A DNA stretch of 64,000 nucleotides from Cryptomeria japonica (GCF_030272615.1 NC_081412.1:672399823-672463822), one strand, 5' to 3'; shown: positions 21,468-33,104, numbered from the stretch's first letter. The notes: generated by a model not told the origin, from the sequence alone. Made by a program: numbers and translations.

Positions 21468-23127
21468 TGTGTAGGGGAAAAAGCGAGACTAGGTTAACAT
21501 GCCCTAATCCTACCTTTTGACACACATTACGGAATACGAAAGAGCCTAGAGATATCGCACAATTGGCTACTTCTTTTTGTGAAAGAGAGAGCCACAGGAT
21601 ATCTATTAGGATTTCTATTCCCTTGTTGAAATTGTAAGATCAAGTAATGCAAGTTCAAACCCTAATTGCAAAATGCAAGTATGAACTAATAGCAAGATTG
21701 CAGAATTGAGATTAAACAATGAACAGCTGTAAATACAAGGATGAAATAAGAATGCAGATATGTACCCGGAGTCAAAATCGGACTGAAAATGTTCGGGACG
21801 GGAGCGCGGGTGCCACTATCCTGAAAACTGCACCGGAAACTGTCATTCCGCACTCTGAAACACTGTCGGGAAGCTGTCTGAAAGCTGTCTGTTCGGAGGA
21901 CCAGGGCGCCCAGTGCCTCTGTCCCAGGGACCAGGGTGCCCAACACCCCTGTCCTGGTAGGACTAGGGCACCTAGCGCCCCTGTCCCAGTCTTCTGCTCT
22001 ACAATTTGATACAGAGTGCTGTCTCAACCTTCTTTCTCCGGATCTGTATCCCGCGGCGTCGTCCGAATGCCGAAACCTGCAATGATATCTTAAAAAGGGT
22101 GTATGGGCGTCTATATAGGGTTTTGCCTTAGTCAAACCCCCGCTTCAGTGATTTCCACCTCCACGAATAGCCAAGTTGTTTTATAAAATGTATTGTGTGT
22201 GTAGACCTAGTGTGTGTGCAAGGTCCTAAAATGCAAGAAAGCAAACTAGAGCAACCTAGAAAGTAAACCCTAATTGCTTGTGAATAACAATGTAAATGCT
22301 CTAAATCAAGGTGCAATGTGATCTAAAGCATGAATAAATGATGTATTGAAGCTTATGTAAAGACATGAAAACAACATGAAATCATACCCAACCCTCAAGG
22401 GAGGAGTACAAGCCAATCTTCAGTCGGAAATCTCCTATTGTTCTTCAATGTCTTCCAAGCCCTAAGTGGATGAATGAATTTGATAGATGCTTGATAGAAG
22501 GATGTTGAATGTTGTTGAATTCCTCAAATATTTGCTCTTTCGCTGCATATGAAGTTCCTGAAAACAAAAATCGGATCCCTTCAAATGAAGAAAGAGAGCT
22601 CTTATGTAGGAAACCCTAGATCGTAAATTCGTCTTTTGGCCGACCTAGAGATTGAATATCCTGCCAATTTCTTGGGGTTAAGCTTTATTTTATGATTGGA
22701 TTGTGCTCCCAAAATTTCGGGAAAAATGTCCGGGACCATGTGCACTCCGGGCGCCACGGTCCCGACAACTTTTCACCAAATTTTCAGGGCCGTCGGATAT
22801 GATGATTTTAGAGAGAATCCTGAAGTTACAGGTGATGTCGAGATGTTTTGACCCCAAAACCAAGCCCCCAAGTTCGAAATAGGACTTAATTAGGGTTTTT
22901 GATTGAGTGATGTATTGGAGGAATAAAATGTGAAGGGCGCGCTTTAGTGAAAGGGCCCAACTTTATGATGTAGAGAATGATGAAATAGGACCTTAGACCT
23001 AATTAATTTGATTAACTAAGTGCTAAAGGAGAAATGCAATACAAAATGTAAAATGCACTAAGGCGGGTGCTAAACTAGGTGTGAAATTGTACCACCCTAG
23101 CAAGTGCGTACAATTTACGATGCTACA
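21468..23127 (-). repeat. G1 5' LTR
   Basis: 1660 bp, same ends as the copy at 10703. TATA box CTATATAG on the minus strand at 22111-22118. Transcription of G1 would start a short way downstream of it, running toward lower coordinates. Confidence 0.95.
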
Positions 23128-23132
23128 GTTGG

Positions 23133-23621
23133 CTTCTATAGCAGCAACATACTAAGCTTCAATGGTTGAAAGTGCAACAACCTTTTATAGCTTAGAAATC
23201 CAACTGACTGTAGTTCCCCCTATAGTAAAAACATACCCTGTAGTACTCCTCCATGAATCAATATCACCTGCCAGATCAGAGTCAACAAATCCACTTAGAG
23301 TAGTATTAGATTCTTTGAAACATAATGACTTCGTAGTAGTTCCTTTCAAATACTGAAGAATCCATTTCAAAGCATTCTAATGTTCCATACCTGAATTACT
23401 CATAAACCTGCTCACAACTCCCACTGCATGTGCAATGTCTAGCCTTGTGCATACCATTGCATACATCAGACTGCCAATAGCTGATGAATACGGGATGTTA
23501 GACATTTTATTTACCTCTTCCTATGCCTTTGGACACATCTCCTTAGTCAATTTGAAATGACTAGCCAAAGGTGTACTAATTGCTTTTTCATCCTGCATGT
23601 TAAATCTTTTCAACACCTTCT
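23133..23621 (-). pseudogene. pol: C2 RT end and RNase H, N-terminal half
   Basis: Minus-strand copia pol between G1 and the TIR element. It shows RFMSNSGMEH, ALKWILQYLKGTTTKSLCF, LSGFVDSDLAGDIDSWRSTT and GYVFTIGGTTVSWISKL, then YVAAIEAN at the G1 junction. Several TAG/TAA stops replace Gln, Trp and Glu codons. It continues at 10702 on the far side of G1. Confidence 0.88.
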
Positions 23622-24848
23622 GGGTGGGTGCAAGAAGTTGAGTCCCACTTTTGGGCAAAAAGTGGAAGTGTTTTCCCTATTTTTCAATTTTTTTGTCAAT
23701 TGATGTCAAAATTTGAGGTACTTAGAGTTTGAATCTGGAAAAACTTTAGTAATAGAAAATATAGTGCTCGGAGTCTAATTTTCAAATATGTAATTTATTT
23801 CAATACCCACATCGTAGAAATCACTTTTTAGTAGGCATATTTAAAAACCACTTTTTCAAAATGCATGTTTCAGGACCATACCACACATGTATGACCACCA
23901 TATTTTGACGTAAATAAAAGAATGTTTGCAAATCCTTCTGGGAAAAGATACCTAATACACCAAATATTGATGAGAATATTTTTTCTTATTTTTTTATTGA
24001 ATATATTTTTTTTAATTAATTTTTAATTGACTATAAAGTACATTTTAAAAACATCTGGTATACGACCACCATAATTTGATGAAAATTTCATATTTTTTAA
24101 TTTTTTTTTTAATCTTCAAAAGAATTGTATGCAGATTGATGTCATATAATTTATTTTCAAAAAAACCTAAAAGCAAAAAAGTTATTAAAGTTTTACTAAC
24201 CCTCACTATTTTACATTTGGGTACCACTTTTGATTAATAAATAATGCAAAAATAGTAAAACTAATCATATCACTATGAAATTTACATTTTTAAAATTAGG
24301 ATAGTGAGAGCTCTAATGGGTTTTGTTTCATCAAAAAATACGATCAAGAAGACCTTCAAAAAATTACGGCAAGGCAGAAATCTGGTATTCCAGTGCCTTA
24401 GCCATTTTGTTGGAGGTCCAAGCATAGGCTTGGTCCCACCAAGCCTAACTCAAAGCCAAAACTGAGGCATGGGTCTATTTCCCGCTCTATCTTTTATGAA
24501 ATGGGCGCCCGTTATTTAAAATTCAAAAAATGGGCATGCTTTTTGAAATTTATAGTACTTTAAGAAACGTGTGCCCGTTTTTAGAAACGGGTACACGTTT
24601 TTTAGAAACGGGTGCCCGTTTTTAGAAATGTGTGCCCATTTCTAAAAATCGTGCACCTGTTTCTCTACAGTGGTCTGATCCTAAATGAGCACCCATTTTT
24701 CAAAACGTGCACCCGTTTTACTTTTATAGGTCGGGCCTCCGAAGCTAAACGGGTGCCCGTTTCTTAAAAAATGGGCGCTCGTTTCTAGCGGAAAACATTT
24801 TTGTTCATAGACTTCCATGGAATTGGGACCCAACTTCTTGCACCCACC
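23622..24848. mobile_element. 1.2-kb TIR element in C2
   Basis: Terminal inverted repeats of 26 bp: left GGGTGGGTGCAAGAAGTTGA... (23622-23647) and right, reverse-complemented, the same with one mismatch (24824-24849). CTTCT flanks it on both sides (23617-23621 and 24849-24853). The C2 RT frame runs SEYIKK on one side and resumes at the matching codon on the other, so this is a clean insertion. I see no transposase, so it is non-autonomous. The GGGTGGG ends with a 5-bp duplication do not match a plant superfamily I can name. The right third is full of short inverted motifs, annotated separately. Confidence 0.85.
24495..24790. repeat. Array of AAACGGG-TG-CCCGTTT hairpin motifs
   Basis: About eleven degenerate copies of a 16-bp unit with self-complementary arms. 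Two are exact (24606-24621 and 24747-24762). Others read AAACGGGTACACGTTT, AAATGGGCGCTCGTTT and AAACGTGCACCCGTTT. Spacing is roughly 20-40 bp. It lies in the right part of the TIR element, a subterminal position. Confidence 0.8.
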
Positions 24849-24849
24849 C

Positions 24850-25600
24850 TTCTTTATATATTCACTTTGGGACAAATTCAAGGTTCTATTTTTCCTATCC
24901 CGTGTAATCCTCATACCGAGAATTTGCTTAGCTACACCCAAATCCTTCATAACAAATGACCTGGCTAATTTTTGTTTAAGATCATTTATATGTTGCATGT
25001 TAGACCAAGCAACAAGCATGTCATCAACATAAAGTAACAGGATAATATAACTGCCATTATCAAATCTCTTAAAATCTACACAATGATCAGAATGACATCT
25101 ATGATAACCATGTTCAGCCATGAAACTATCAAATTTTAAATACCATTGTCAGGGTGCTTGCTTTAGGCCATACAAACTTTTGTTCAACCTGCACACCAAG
25201 TTCTCCTTACCTTTCACCTCATATCCCTGTGGTTGCAACATGTAAATTTCCTCCTCCAAATCTCCATGGAGAAAAGCTGTTTTGACATCTAATTGTTCAA
25301 GATATAAATCATCTGCAGCCACAAGACTAAGTACAATTCTAATTGAAGTCATTTTTATAACTGAATAAAAAATTTCATCATAATCTATACCCTTTTTCTG
25401 TGCAAAACCTTTTACCACAAGTCTAGCCTTATATCTTTTCTGACCTCCTTCCTCCTCCTTTAGCCGATAAACCCATTTGTTAGGCAAGGCTCTTTTCTTT
25501 GCAGGTAAAGGGACTAAGTCCCAAATCTTATTTTTCATCAAGGAGTCCATCTCCTCTTTAATGCCTAGCTCCCACTATTGTTTGGCATCCACCTGCATTG
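24850..25600 (-). pseudogene. pol: C2 reverse transcriptase
   Basis: Minus-strand copia RT: NKIWDLVPLPAKKRALPNKW, RYKARLVVKGFAQKKGIDYD, LEQLDVKTAFLHGDLEEEIY, CRLNKSLYGLKQAP, then DHCVDFKRFDNGSYIILL and the intact catalytic YVDDML (near 25019-25033). ILGMRITRDRKNRTLNLSQS ends at the TIR element. A stop near 25149 (Arg or Trp codon) breaks the frame. Between 25600 and 25907 lies the variable integrase-RT linker, with only weak coding signal. Confidence 0.9.
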
Positions 25601-25907
25601 CTTCTTCGTATTCTTCTGGTTCACCAGAATCAGATAATAAAATAGAATACAAAGAAGGAGAAAATATTTCAAAGGGTCTACTTGACCTTATAGAACATCT
25701 AACACTTGCAGAAGTTTGTGGGACAATCTATTGTTGCTGAGCATCAGGTACCTGTGGCATTTCATTATCAGGAATCTCATCCAACACCACATATTTTTGT
25801 TTGTCCTGTTCATGCTTCTTTTCCTCCATCTGTTCTTTATACATAACCTTCTCATTGAATATAACATCTCTACTTCTAATTATTTTCTTATTTTCAAAAT
25901 CCCATAA

Positions 25908-26690
25908 CTAATAGCCATATTCATCTATCCCATATCCAATGAAGGTACATTTTCGAGATTTAGCATCAAGCTTAGTTCTGTTTTCTTTATCAACATGGAA
26001 AAAAGCTTCACAACCAAAGGTTTTCAGAAAAGAATAATTTACTTTTTTATTAGCCCATGCCTCCTCTGAAATACCACCATCCAAAGGGGTTGAAGGTCCT
26101 CTATTTATCAAATAGACAGCAGTATGTACATCATCTACCCAAAAATGTAAGGGCAATCCAGCATGCAATCTCATGCTCCTCGCACGTTCCATGATAGTCC
26201 TATTCATTCTCTCTGACACACCATTTTCCTATAGAGTTCTTGGAACTATCTTTTGCTTTCGAATCCCATTTAAGGAGCAGTAATCTTCAAATGCTTTGTT
26301 GCAATACTCACCTCCATTATCCAATCTGAGACACTTCAACTTTTTTCCTGTCTCATTCTCAACCAAAGCTTTCCATTTCTTAAAAGTTTCAAAAACATCT
26401 GATTTTTATTTTAGGAAATATACCCATGTTTTTCTGGTTGAGTCATCAATAAAAATAACATAATAACAAGAGCCACCAAGAGATGATACCTGAGCTAGTC
26501 CCCATACATCTGAATGTACAAGCTCTAACTTCTCACTCTTCTTCTCTTTCCCAACCTTGAGAAATCTAACTCTTTTCTGTTTACCATAAACACAATTTTC
26601 ACAAAACTCTAAATCAATCTTCTTTAGTCTTGGCAATAGATTTTTGGAGTGAAGGGTTTTCATCCCTTTCTCACTCATGTGCCCAAGCAT
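25908..26690 (-). pseudogene. pol: C2 integrase
   Basis: Minus-strand copia integrase. The zinc region shows LGHMSEKGMKTLHSKNLL and FCENCVYGKQKRVRF. The core shows LVHSDVWG with the first catalytic Asp, then SERMNRTIMERARSMRLHAG near the catalytic Glu, and FVGY-like CTFIGYGIDEYGY at the end. Stops near 26406 and 26230 divide it. It inserts the cDNA into nuclear DNA. Confidence 0.9.
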
Positions 26691-27019
26691 ATGGTGCTAC
26701 ATTGTTGAATCTGTTCTTGCAACATCTATTATTGTTGTCCCTGTAGTAACTTTATCTGTAGCAGCTAGGGTAGAGTAAGTGTTACCTGTACATAGATATA
26801 ATGTGCCTACCTTCACACCTTTAGCTATTACTAATGATCCTTTAGTGACCTTACACATACTGTCTGAGAAGGTAACTATGCAACCTTCACTACCTAGTTG
26901 CCCTACAGAAATTAAATTTCTTAAATTAGGAACATGTCTTACCTCCTATAGAAACCAGTGATTTCCATTCTACAACTTGATCTTTATCTTTTCTTTTCCA
27001 ACAATTTGATAGGGCTCAT

Positions 27020-27425
27020 CATCACCCAAATATACCTGTCCAAAATCACCCTAAACATAATCTAGAAAATATTTTCTATGGGGCGTAGCATGAAATGAAG
27101 CCCTAGAATCTATTAGCCAGAATCATTAACATTATCCAAACATAAGATTAAAGCATCTTGTAAAGTATTACTTGCAATATTAGCTTCCTTACTGTCATTT
27201 TTATTTTTGTCTCCTTTATTTTTCTGAGACCAACAGTCTTTCTTTAGATGACCAGGCTTTCCGCAGTACCAGCAATCTTTCTTTCCTCTAGATTGAGAGC
27301 ATCCTTTCTTTGACTTCCCTCGTGACTTCTCATTCCCAGGGCCTTTTCCTCTTTCCTTTGATCTTCCTCTGTTTTCCACATTCAAAACACTACCCGATGA
27401 TGTTGGAGTCTCACCTGTGCTTTTC
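27020..27425 (-). pseudogene. gag: C2 nucleocapsid and protease start
   Basis: Minus strand. A Lys/Gly/Ser-rich basic stretch leads to a perfect CCHC knuckle, CWYCGKPGHLKKDC, then a linker and the protease site DSRASFHAT, where the usual Gly of DSGAS is Arg, so the protease would be dead. A stop lies at 27113. The stretch from 26700 to 27020 continues the protease with several stops. Confidence 0.88.
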
Positions 27426-27427
27426 CT

Positions 27428-27987
27428 TCACATTTCCTCACTTAGGATAACACCAACAATATCATCAAACACCAAAGTATTTTTACCAGAGACAGAGTTA
27501 CTTACAGCCATAACCAAGTTATTCCAGCTTTCTGGCAAAGAACTTAAAATCAAGAGAGCCCTAACCTCTTTTGCAAAAGTAATTTTTACCGAAGACAATT
27601 GACTAGTAATTATATTAAATTCATTTAAGTGCTCCGCTACAGATCCTCCCTCACTCATTTTCAAATTAAACAGACGCTTAATAAGAAATACCTTATTTGA
27701 AGCTGAGGGTTTCTCATACAACTTAGCCAATGTCGCCATCGAATCTACAGTCATTTTTGCTTCTATTATATTGAATGTTATAAATGGTGCAAGGCACAAT
27801 CGAATGGATCCCAGTGCCTTTTTATCTAAAATGTCCTTCTCTTCATCTAACATTATGGTCGCTTTCTTTTCCTTTCCTTCCAATGGCTGCCACAAATCTT
27901 TTTGATATAGGTAATCCTCCATCTACATTTTCCATAACTGATAATTCTGGCCGTTAAACTTTTCGACCTTGAATTTGGAATCCTCCA
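27428..27987 (-). pseudogene. gag: C2 gag
   Basis: Minus-strand copia gag. The start is the ATG at 27987 (MEDSKFKVEKFNGQNYQLWK), about 60 bases inside the 5' LTR, rather than the later ATG at 27922, because the conserved FNGQNYQLWK block lies before it. One TAG follows the upstream block. Further motifs: LWQPLEGKEKKATIM, ALGSIRLCLAPF, MTVDSMATLAKLYEKPSASN, LIKRLFNLKMSEGGSVAEHL, LLSSLP-like LILSSLPESWNNLV. It forms the coat of the virus-like particle. Confidence 0.9.
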
Positions 27988-28032
27988 TTGCTCCCACTCA
28001 AATCTGAAAGTCTTGCCAATTTACAAAAAATC

Positions 28033-28048
28033 TTGCTCAGATACTGAT
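28033..28048 (-). other. C2 primer binding site, degenerate
   Basis: Minus strand TCAGTATCTGAGCAAG next to the 5' LTR. It resembles the initiator-Met site TGGTATCAGAGC with several changes. Confidence 0.45.
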
Positions 28049-28512
28049 TGTTAGGCTTTCTATCAGATCCAAAGCAAATATGAACTAACAATTATATGCA
28101 GATTTAAATACAAAAGATAAAGAAATAAAAGATGACACAAATAACATAGAGATTTAATGTGGTTCACCCAAAATGGGTTATGTCCACCATACATAGTCAT
28201 CCAATCTTCCTTATTATCCAGCAAAAATAGTACATCAACCTTACAATGCCTTAAGCATCCCAACCGCTTATAACATGCATTTTTAGGGCAACAAACAAAG
28301 TTAGCCTTTTTAGGGTTTTATTACAATGTCGATTTTCATCAAAAACAAAAACGGCAAAAAAAAATTCTTGGGAGCTCCCACCCTCGAACCCTCGCTTTCC
28401 TCGGGGGCTGTCGCCTTTGAACCCCTGTCTGAGGCCCGGCTCGGCACCAGACCCCGACGAGGATACGTGCTGAGTGTACAGTACTTTGCTGATCAGTCAC
28501 CACATTTCAACA
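28049..28512 (-). repeat. C2 5' LTR
   Basis: About 464 bp, starts TGTTAGGC and ends TTTCAACA. It matches 9878-10309 but has about 30 extra bases in the GC-rich block near 28395-28440. Confidence 0.9.
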
Positions 28513-29642
28513 TTTTGTACCAGTGTATTCATAATAGGTTCATTTGTGATTATCTCTATTGCCGGTTCAGAGTCTGTGTACCTTGAATTTCCTCTAAACT
28601 GTTCATCAATCTTCACATTTGCACTCTCAACAATTTTTTGCAATCTTTTGTTAAAAAATTTACATCCCTTGCTCTTAGATGAATAACCAACAAATATTCC
28701 TTCATCACCTCTAGGATCAAATTTGCCAATATACTCATCTCTTCTAATATAGCATTTACTTCCAAATATTCTAAAATATTTAAGAGTAGGAGTATTACCA
28801 AACCATAGTTCATGTGGGGTCTAACTAGTTTCACCTCTGATGTGAACTTTGTTGAATGTATAAATTATTGTAATGACTGCTTCTCTCTAGTATATATGAC
28901 GTAAATTTGCTTCTGATATCATACTTCTGGCTGCATCTAATCTATTTTTCCTTTCCACAACTCAAATCTGTTGGGGTGTCTGAGGTGCTGATAACCATCT
29001 TCTGATCCCATTCACTTCACAGAATGTATTAAATTCCTTAGATGCGAATTCACCTCCTTCATCTGATCTCAAACATTTTATTTTCTTTCCGATTTCATTT
29101 TCTACCATTACCTTGAATAGTTTGAATTTTCCAAATGCTTCAGATTTTTCTTTGAGAAAAGTAGCCCAACACATTCAAGAATAGTCATCAATGATTAGCA
29201 TAAAATATCTATCTCCTTGTATACTTCTAGTTTTTGTTTGGCCACATAAATCAAAATGAATTAAATCAAGACCATTGTTAGATTTATTTGGAATACTTTT
29301 GAAACATGCTCTAACTTGCTTTCCAAATTGACATCCCTTACATACCAGATTTTGAGGTTTAACAATCTTAAGTAAATCTCTAACTGCCTTAGTAGTGCTG
29401 ATTTTCACAATGCAATCAAAATTTACATGACAAAGTCTCTTATGCCATAACCAACTTTCATCAATATGTGCAATCAAACATGCTTTTTCATTGTTGTTCA
29501 AATGAAAGATATTACATCTAGTCTGATTACCGGTTGTAATTTCCAAACCAGTTCTATTTAAGATTTTGCATTTACCATTCTTGATTTGTAAATGAAATCC
29601 TTTCTCAACTAATTGACCAACACTCAAAAGGTTATTCTTCAA
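28513..29642 (-). pseudogene. pol: C1 integrase, resuming after C2
   Basis: Minus strand. The zinc region is at the far end (29642-29175): LLSVGQLVEKGFHLQIKNGK, WLWHKRLCHVNFD, NLVCKGCQFGKQVRACF. The core has DLIHFDLCGQTKTRS (first Asp), FLKEKSEAFGKFKLFKVMVE and LRSDEGGEFASKEFNTFCE (second Asp). The C-terminal part (28834-28613) lies in two shifted frames with YIRRDEYIGKFDPRGDEGIF. The last residues join directly with the segment ending at 9877. Stops at 29175, 28962 and 28840, plus frameshifts, show it is dead. Confidence 0.9.
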
Positions 29643-29935
29643 GCTTTCACATAGTAAACATTATCAGTATTGTGCTTACCATCAAAAGATATAGTTCCTT
29701 TTCCTTTGATCAAACAAGCTTTATCATGTCCAAATCTTACTAGACCTCCATTGTATTCCTGAAAGGAAAAGAATTTACTCTTATCACCAGTCATATGATG
29801 TGAACATCCTGAATCAATAATCCATTCATCCTTATCTTCAATTTTAGTTACCAGGGCCTATTCTACTAGTTGAATAGTAGGTGCCAGTTGATCTTCTGTT
29901 ATAGCAACAAAAGCCTATCCATTGTCTGTTGGATC
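29643..29935 (-). pseudogene. pro: C1 protease
   Basis: Minus strand. DSGCSHHMTGDKSKFFSF carries the catalytic Asp-Ser-Gly, followed by GHDKACLIKGKGTISFDGKH and VYYVKA. It lies between the CCHC region and the integrase zinc site, the standard copia position. Stops occur near 29640 and 29862. Confidence 0.85.
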
Positions 29936-30484
29936 CTAATCAAAATCATCAATAACTCCTTCATCAGCATAATAACAAGATTTGTATCTATTCTTCTTGA
30001 ATTTGTATTTCTGATATTCAGAGTTAGGCTTATATGTTCTTTTAGCTTCTTCTCTTGATCTTGGATGTCTATCAGGGCATCTAGAATCCATATGACCAAT
30101 CTTATTACAGTTAAAATATTTAAATGATGCTTTACCTTCATACTTACTTCCAACTGGACCTTTAGGCATTTTCCTTGCAAATAATGCTTCAAGTTCTTCA
30201 AGTTCTTCATTTTCTCTCCTGCTTTCTTCAAGCTCTCTTGCATAGAAGGCTTTCCAATCAGATTTATCAAATAATGATGATGATGTTGCAATTGATGATG
30301 ATGCCTTAAAAGCTAGATCTTTCTTGATAGTAGTAACAGGACCAAATTCCTCAAGCTCAAAAGCTAAAAATTTTCCAACCAAAGTGTCTCTAGATATTGA
30401 TGCATTAGACATTGTTCTTAATTTATTTATAATAGTAACTTTCATTTTATATGCTGGTGGCAAGGCTCTTAAGATTTTAGATAC
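29936..30484 (-). pseudogene. gag: C1 gag, 5'-truncated
   Basis: Minus strand. SKILRALPPAYKMKVTIINK, then TLVGKFLAFELEEFG, a Glu-rich coil (ARELEESRRENEELEELEAL) and the knuckle YFNCNKIGHMDSRC, whose first Cys is Tyr. It starts abruptly at about 30484, in the middle of the capsid, where E4 sequence begins. The N-terminal gag, leader and 5' LTR of C1 are gone. Confidence 0.88.
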
Positions 30485-30776
30485 ACTTGTCAGGCAGGAA
30501 TGCCGGATTGATCCTTCCTCCATGGTTTATGATTTGATTAAAAGTAGATTTTTGGCAATATGCCCTAGTCTTTAAAGGCTCTTTATCAAATTCGTTGGAT
30601 TTGTTTTGGATATAATGTTTGACGTGATGAAGGAATACTCAATGAGATTTGAAGAGTTGACGATTGATGTATAAAAACTTGTTTCTCTTGATAAATTTGG
30701 AAAAACTTGGTTGTTGTTTCCTTAATGTGGTGTTATGATAAATATTCTTTCTTCTCAGAATATGGAGATTAGTCAT
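30485..30776 (-). pseudogene. E4 pre-gag ORF (homologue of E6 41815-42186), truncated
   Basis: Minus strand, ATG at 30776. It begins MTNLHILRRKN where the E6 protein begins MTILHILRKKN, and aligns without gaps to KSNEFDKEPLKTRAY and GGRINPAFLPDKCI (E6: KSNEFDQESLNHKAF and GGKINPDFFPDICI). One in-frame TGA follows KSH. The frame then ends at the junction with C1. The DNA has diverged more than the protein, which suggests selection on the protein in both lineages. Basic, no known domain. Function unknown; the position recalls ORF1 of Ogre elements. Confidence 0.8.
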
Positions 30777-31234
30777 GCATAAGTGATCAATGGTTTCCTT
30801 CGATTTGTTTTGGATTCAGTTAATCTTGTTTTGAAAATTCAAGTTTTACTCTATCAAAGTGAAGGTTTAGATGCCCCTTCATGACAAAGCGTGTCAAATG
30901 ATATGGATAAAGTCTCCTAATATGGAAACTTGATTTGACAAACTGAGGTTTTAAACAAGTGTTTTTGAGATGAAATCCGTGAGATGATAAATGACCCCTT
31001 TGTTTACTTGTGATGACATTTCCGGATTTTGATAGGATAGATATGTTTTATCCTGTGATCCGTTTTGGATTTTACAACGTTTGTTTGACACAAATTTTGC
31101 TCAAGAAATGGTTTTTATAGCTTTGTTTTCGCTACTCTACTTTGATGGAAAATGATGCTGATGAAAAGAGGCTTCCAAAGATATTTTCAAAATTTTCAAA
31201 ATTCCTCACTATTTTGCCCCTTGTTTTTCTATTT

Positions 31235-31610
31235 TTAGTCATGCGCTAAAACAGAGACAAGATGCACTACTAAATTTACTTCATGCACTAAATAAAGGAC
31301 CACACACGCTAAGCTACCCCCAGCCATGTGCTAAAGTTTTTGACTATTAAAATTTGTTTCCTATCTGGTTTGAAAAGTTATGCGCTAGTATGGGTCTGCC
31401 ATGCGGTAACTGTTAAACCCTACACGCTAAAGTTTGACTCCTATGTGCTAAGCTGATGTTTCAATGCACTAAGCTATTTTCCAGATGCGCTAACTGTTTA
31501 ACACTGTTTTGAAAATTTGGATAAATGCTACTATTTTAACTGGACGCGCTAACTTGATGTTTTGATGCGCTAAGAAGTTGTTGTCATGCACTAAACTGCC
31601 CTGGTATTTT
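31235..31610 (-). repeat. Spaced TAGCGCAT motif cluster in the E4 leader, I
   Basis: On the plus strand about 14 degenerate copies of atgcgctaa (variants atgcactaa, acacgctaa, atgtgctaa) spaced about 25-40 bp apart, with unrelated sequence between them. Confidence 0.8.
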
Positions 31611-33104
31611 CCTTTGGTTGGTTTTTGCAATTTTTTAATTTTTCTTTTGAATTTTTCAGTCTTGATGGATGATTTTCTAAAGTAGTAAATGCAAGCATGG
31701 CACAAAAAAGATAACCATTTTGCTTAATCTAACAAAAAGTGTATATTCTGTGAGGATGTGTTCAAATCCCCAATGTTTTAACGGGTTTGGATACAAATTA
31801 TACACTTCAAGAAGTTTCTTTATTCAAAGGTCATAAATAACATCATAGCCCATAGTCTCGATACTCCGTCAGCTCAAACAGCCGTGTCACCCCCTAGAGG
31901 GCGCTCATTTTTTTGCCTTTTGCCAGAAATTAACTCAAAGTGAATCACTTCACAATTGAGTAGTTATCTTAGGAGATATATGGTGAGTGATCTTAGGGGC
32001 GGATTCTTCTCCACCCTTGCACTATGATGTTATAAATGTTTGGTTATTGAATCGGCTCAAGGTTTCTATTTCTATGGTTCGTAATCAGGCTTCCTATTCA
32101 GCTGTCAGTGATAAACTCTCTCAAGAGGCTTCCCAACCTTTAAAACAAAAGCTTTACGTATCTCGAGGATACTAGGGGAAGGCTAATCGTTACGTGAAAC
32201 CGTTGAAAATGACTTTTGTCACTTTCCACTTTTGATTATAGTGGGTTGCAATACTTTGCATCAAAGTCATTTCTCACTTAGGTCGTTCCCTTCACACCAG
32301 CCATAAATGGCTTTAAGAGTTGATTCCAACTCCTCGGGAAGGCAGACTTGCTAAATGATTTATTTGCTTGAAGTAAAGAAAGCTTTAAGAGTGGTCTGGA
32401 TTTTTGATCACCCAGTTAAGGGGAGAGCATATTCCTTCCACTTTCAAGATAAGGCAAACAATTTTTCTTTTTAGCCTGTCAAGATAAATGATTTGCTAAC
32501 TTCTATTGGGAGATGTTGCTCCAAAAAAGCATGGTGTTAATTTTATTTCTCCAAATCAGTGATTATTTAATCTAGGAAAATAATTGGGTCAACAAAGCAA
32601 AAGGTTTGATTTTAGATAACAAAAGGAAACCGGCAAAAGGGGAATAACTTCCCTCCTTTGATTGTAACAAAAGCTTTTAAATGTGGTTCTTTCCTTTGCA
32701 AAAATTAGAAATGAATCCTTTTATACACCAAAGGATGGTGAGGTTCTTTTTAAAACTACTTTTGCAAAAAGGAAGGTTTGTATGGTTCTTTTTAAAGCCC
32801 AAAAATAAGTTTTTTCCTATGAAAGCAAGAAATGCTCTGATTTGTGGTTCTTTTTTATAACCCAAAAAAGTGAGTTCAATTTTAAGAACAAAAGAAGTTT
32901 AGATTTTGTTTTTAAACTAACTTAACTAAGTTAGTGAAAATCCTAACTATCTTAATAATCTTAAGATTAAGCTCCTATCTGCAACAACTTTTTTAGAATC
33001 CTGCAAGTGAACAAGTGGAAAACGTTAGATGGTTGGGGGACTTCAACAAGTCTACTTTTTACCCCCAATTATAGATTTTAAATTTTTGATTTCTGTCTAT
33101 CTAT

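Larger units (their letters stand above)
10703..23127 (-). mobile_element. G1: complete Ty3/gypsy element of the Tat type
   Basis: A 12,425-bp element with two LTRs of exactly 1660 bp and GTTGG on both sides (10698-10702 and 23128-23132). Minus-strand order: LTR, primer site, an ORF without capsid, protease, G-patch, RT, RNase H, archaeal-type RNase H, integrase, then a spacer that carries a plant mobile domain gene on the opposite strand, then purine tract and LTR. The second RNase H places it in the Tat group. I counted roughly 54 LTR-LTR differences by eye, about 3%, so the insertion is fairly young for this window. Several stops and a frameshift break pol. Confidence 0.95.
9878..28512 (-). 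mobile_element. C2: Ty1/copia element inserted in C1
   Basis: Bounded by LTRs at 9878-10309 and 28049-28512 and flanked by TTTTG on both sides (9873-9877 and 28513-28517). Its own sequence is about 5 kb. The rest of the span is two later insertions: the Tat element G1 (10703-23127) and the TIR element (23622-24848). Gene order on the minus strand is gag, protease, integrase, RT, RNase H, as in copia elements. Joining the C1 reading frame across C2 restores continuity, which confirms the boundaries. Confidence 0.93.

Noticed and set aside
31235-31610. CRISPR-like array of short repeats
   Set aside because: Repeats are only about 9 bp, degenerate and unevenly spaced, lie in a plant retroelement leader, and there is no cas gene.
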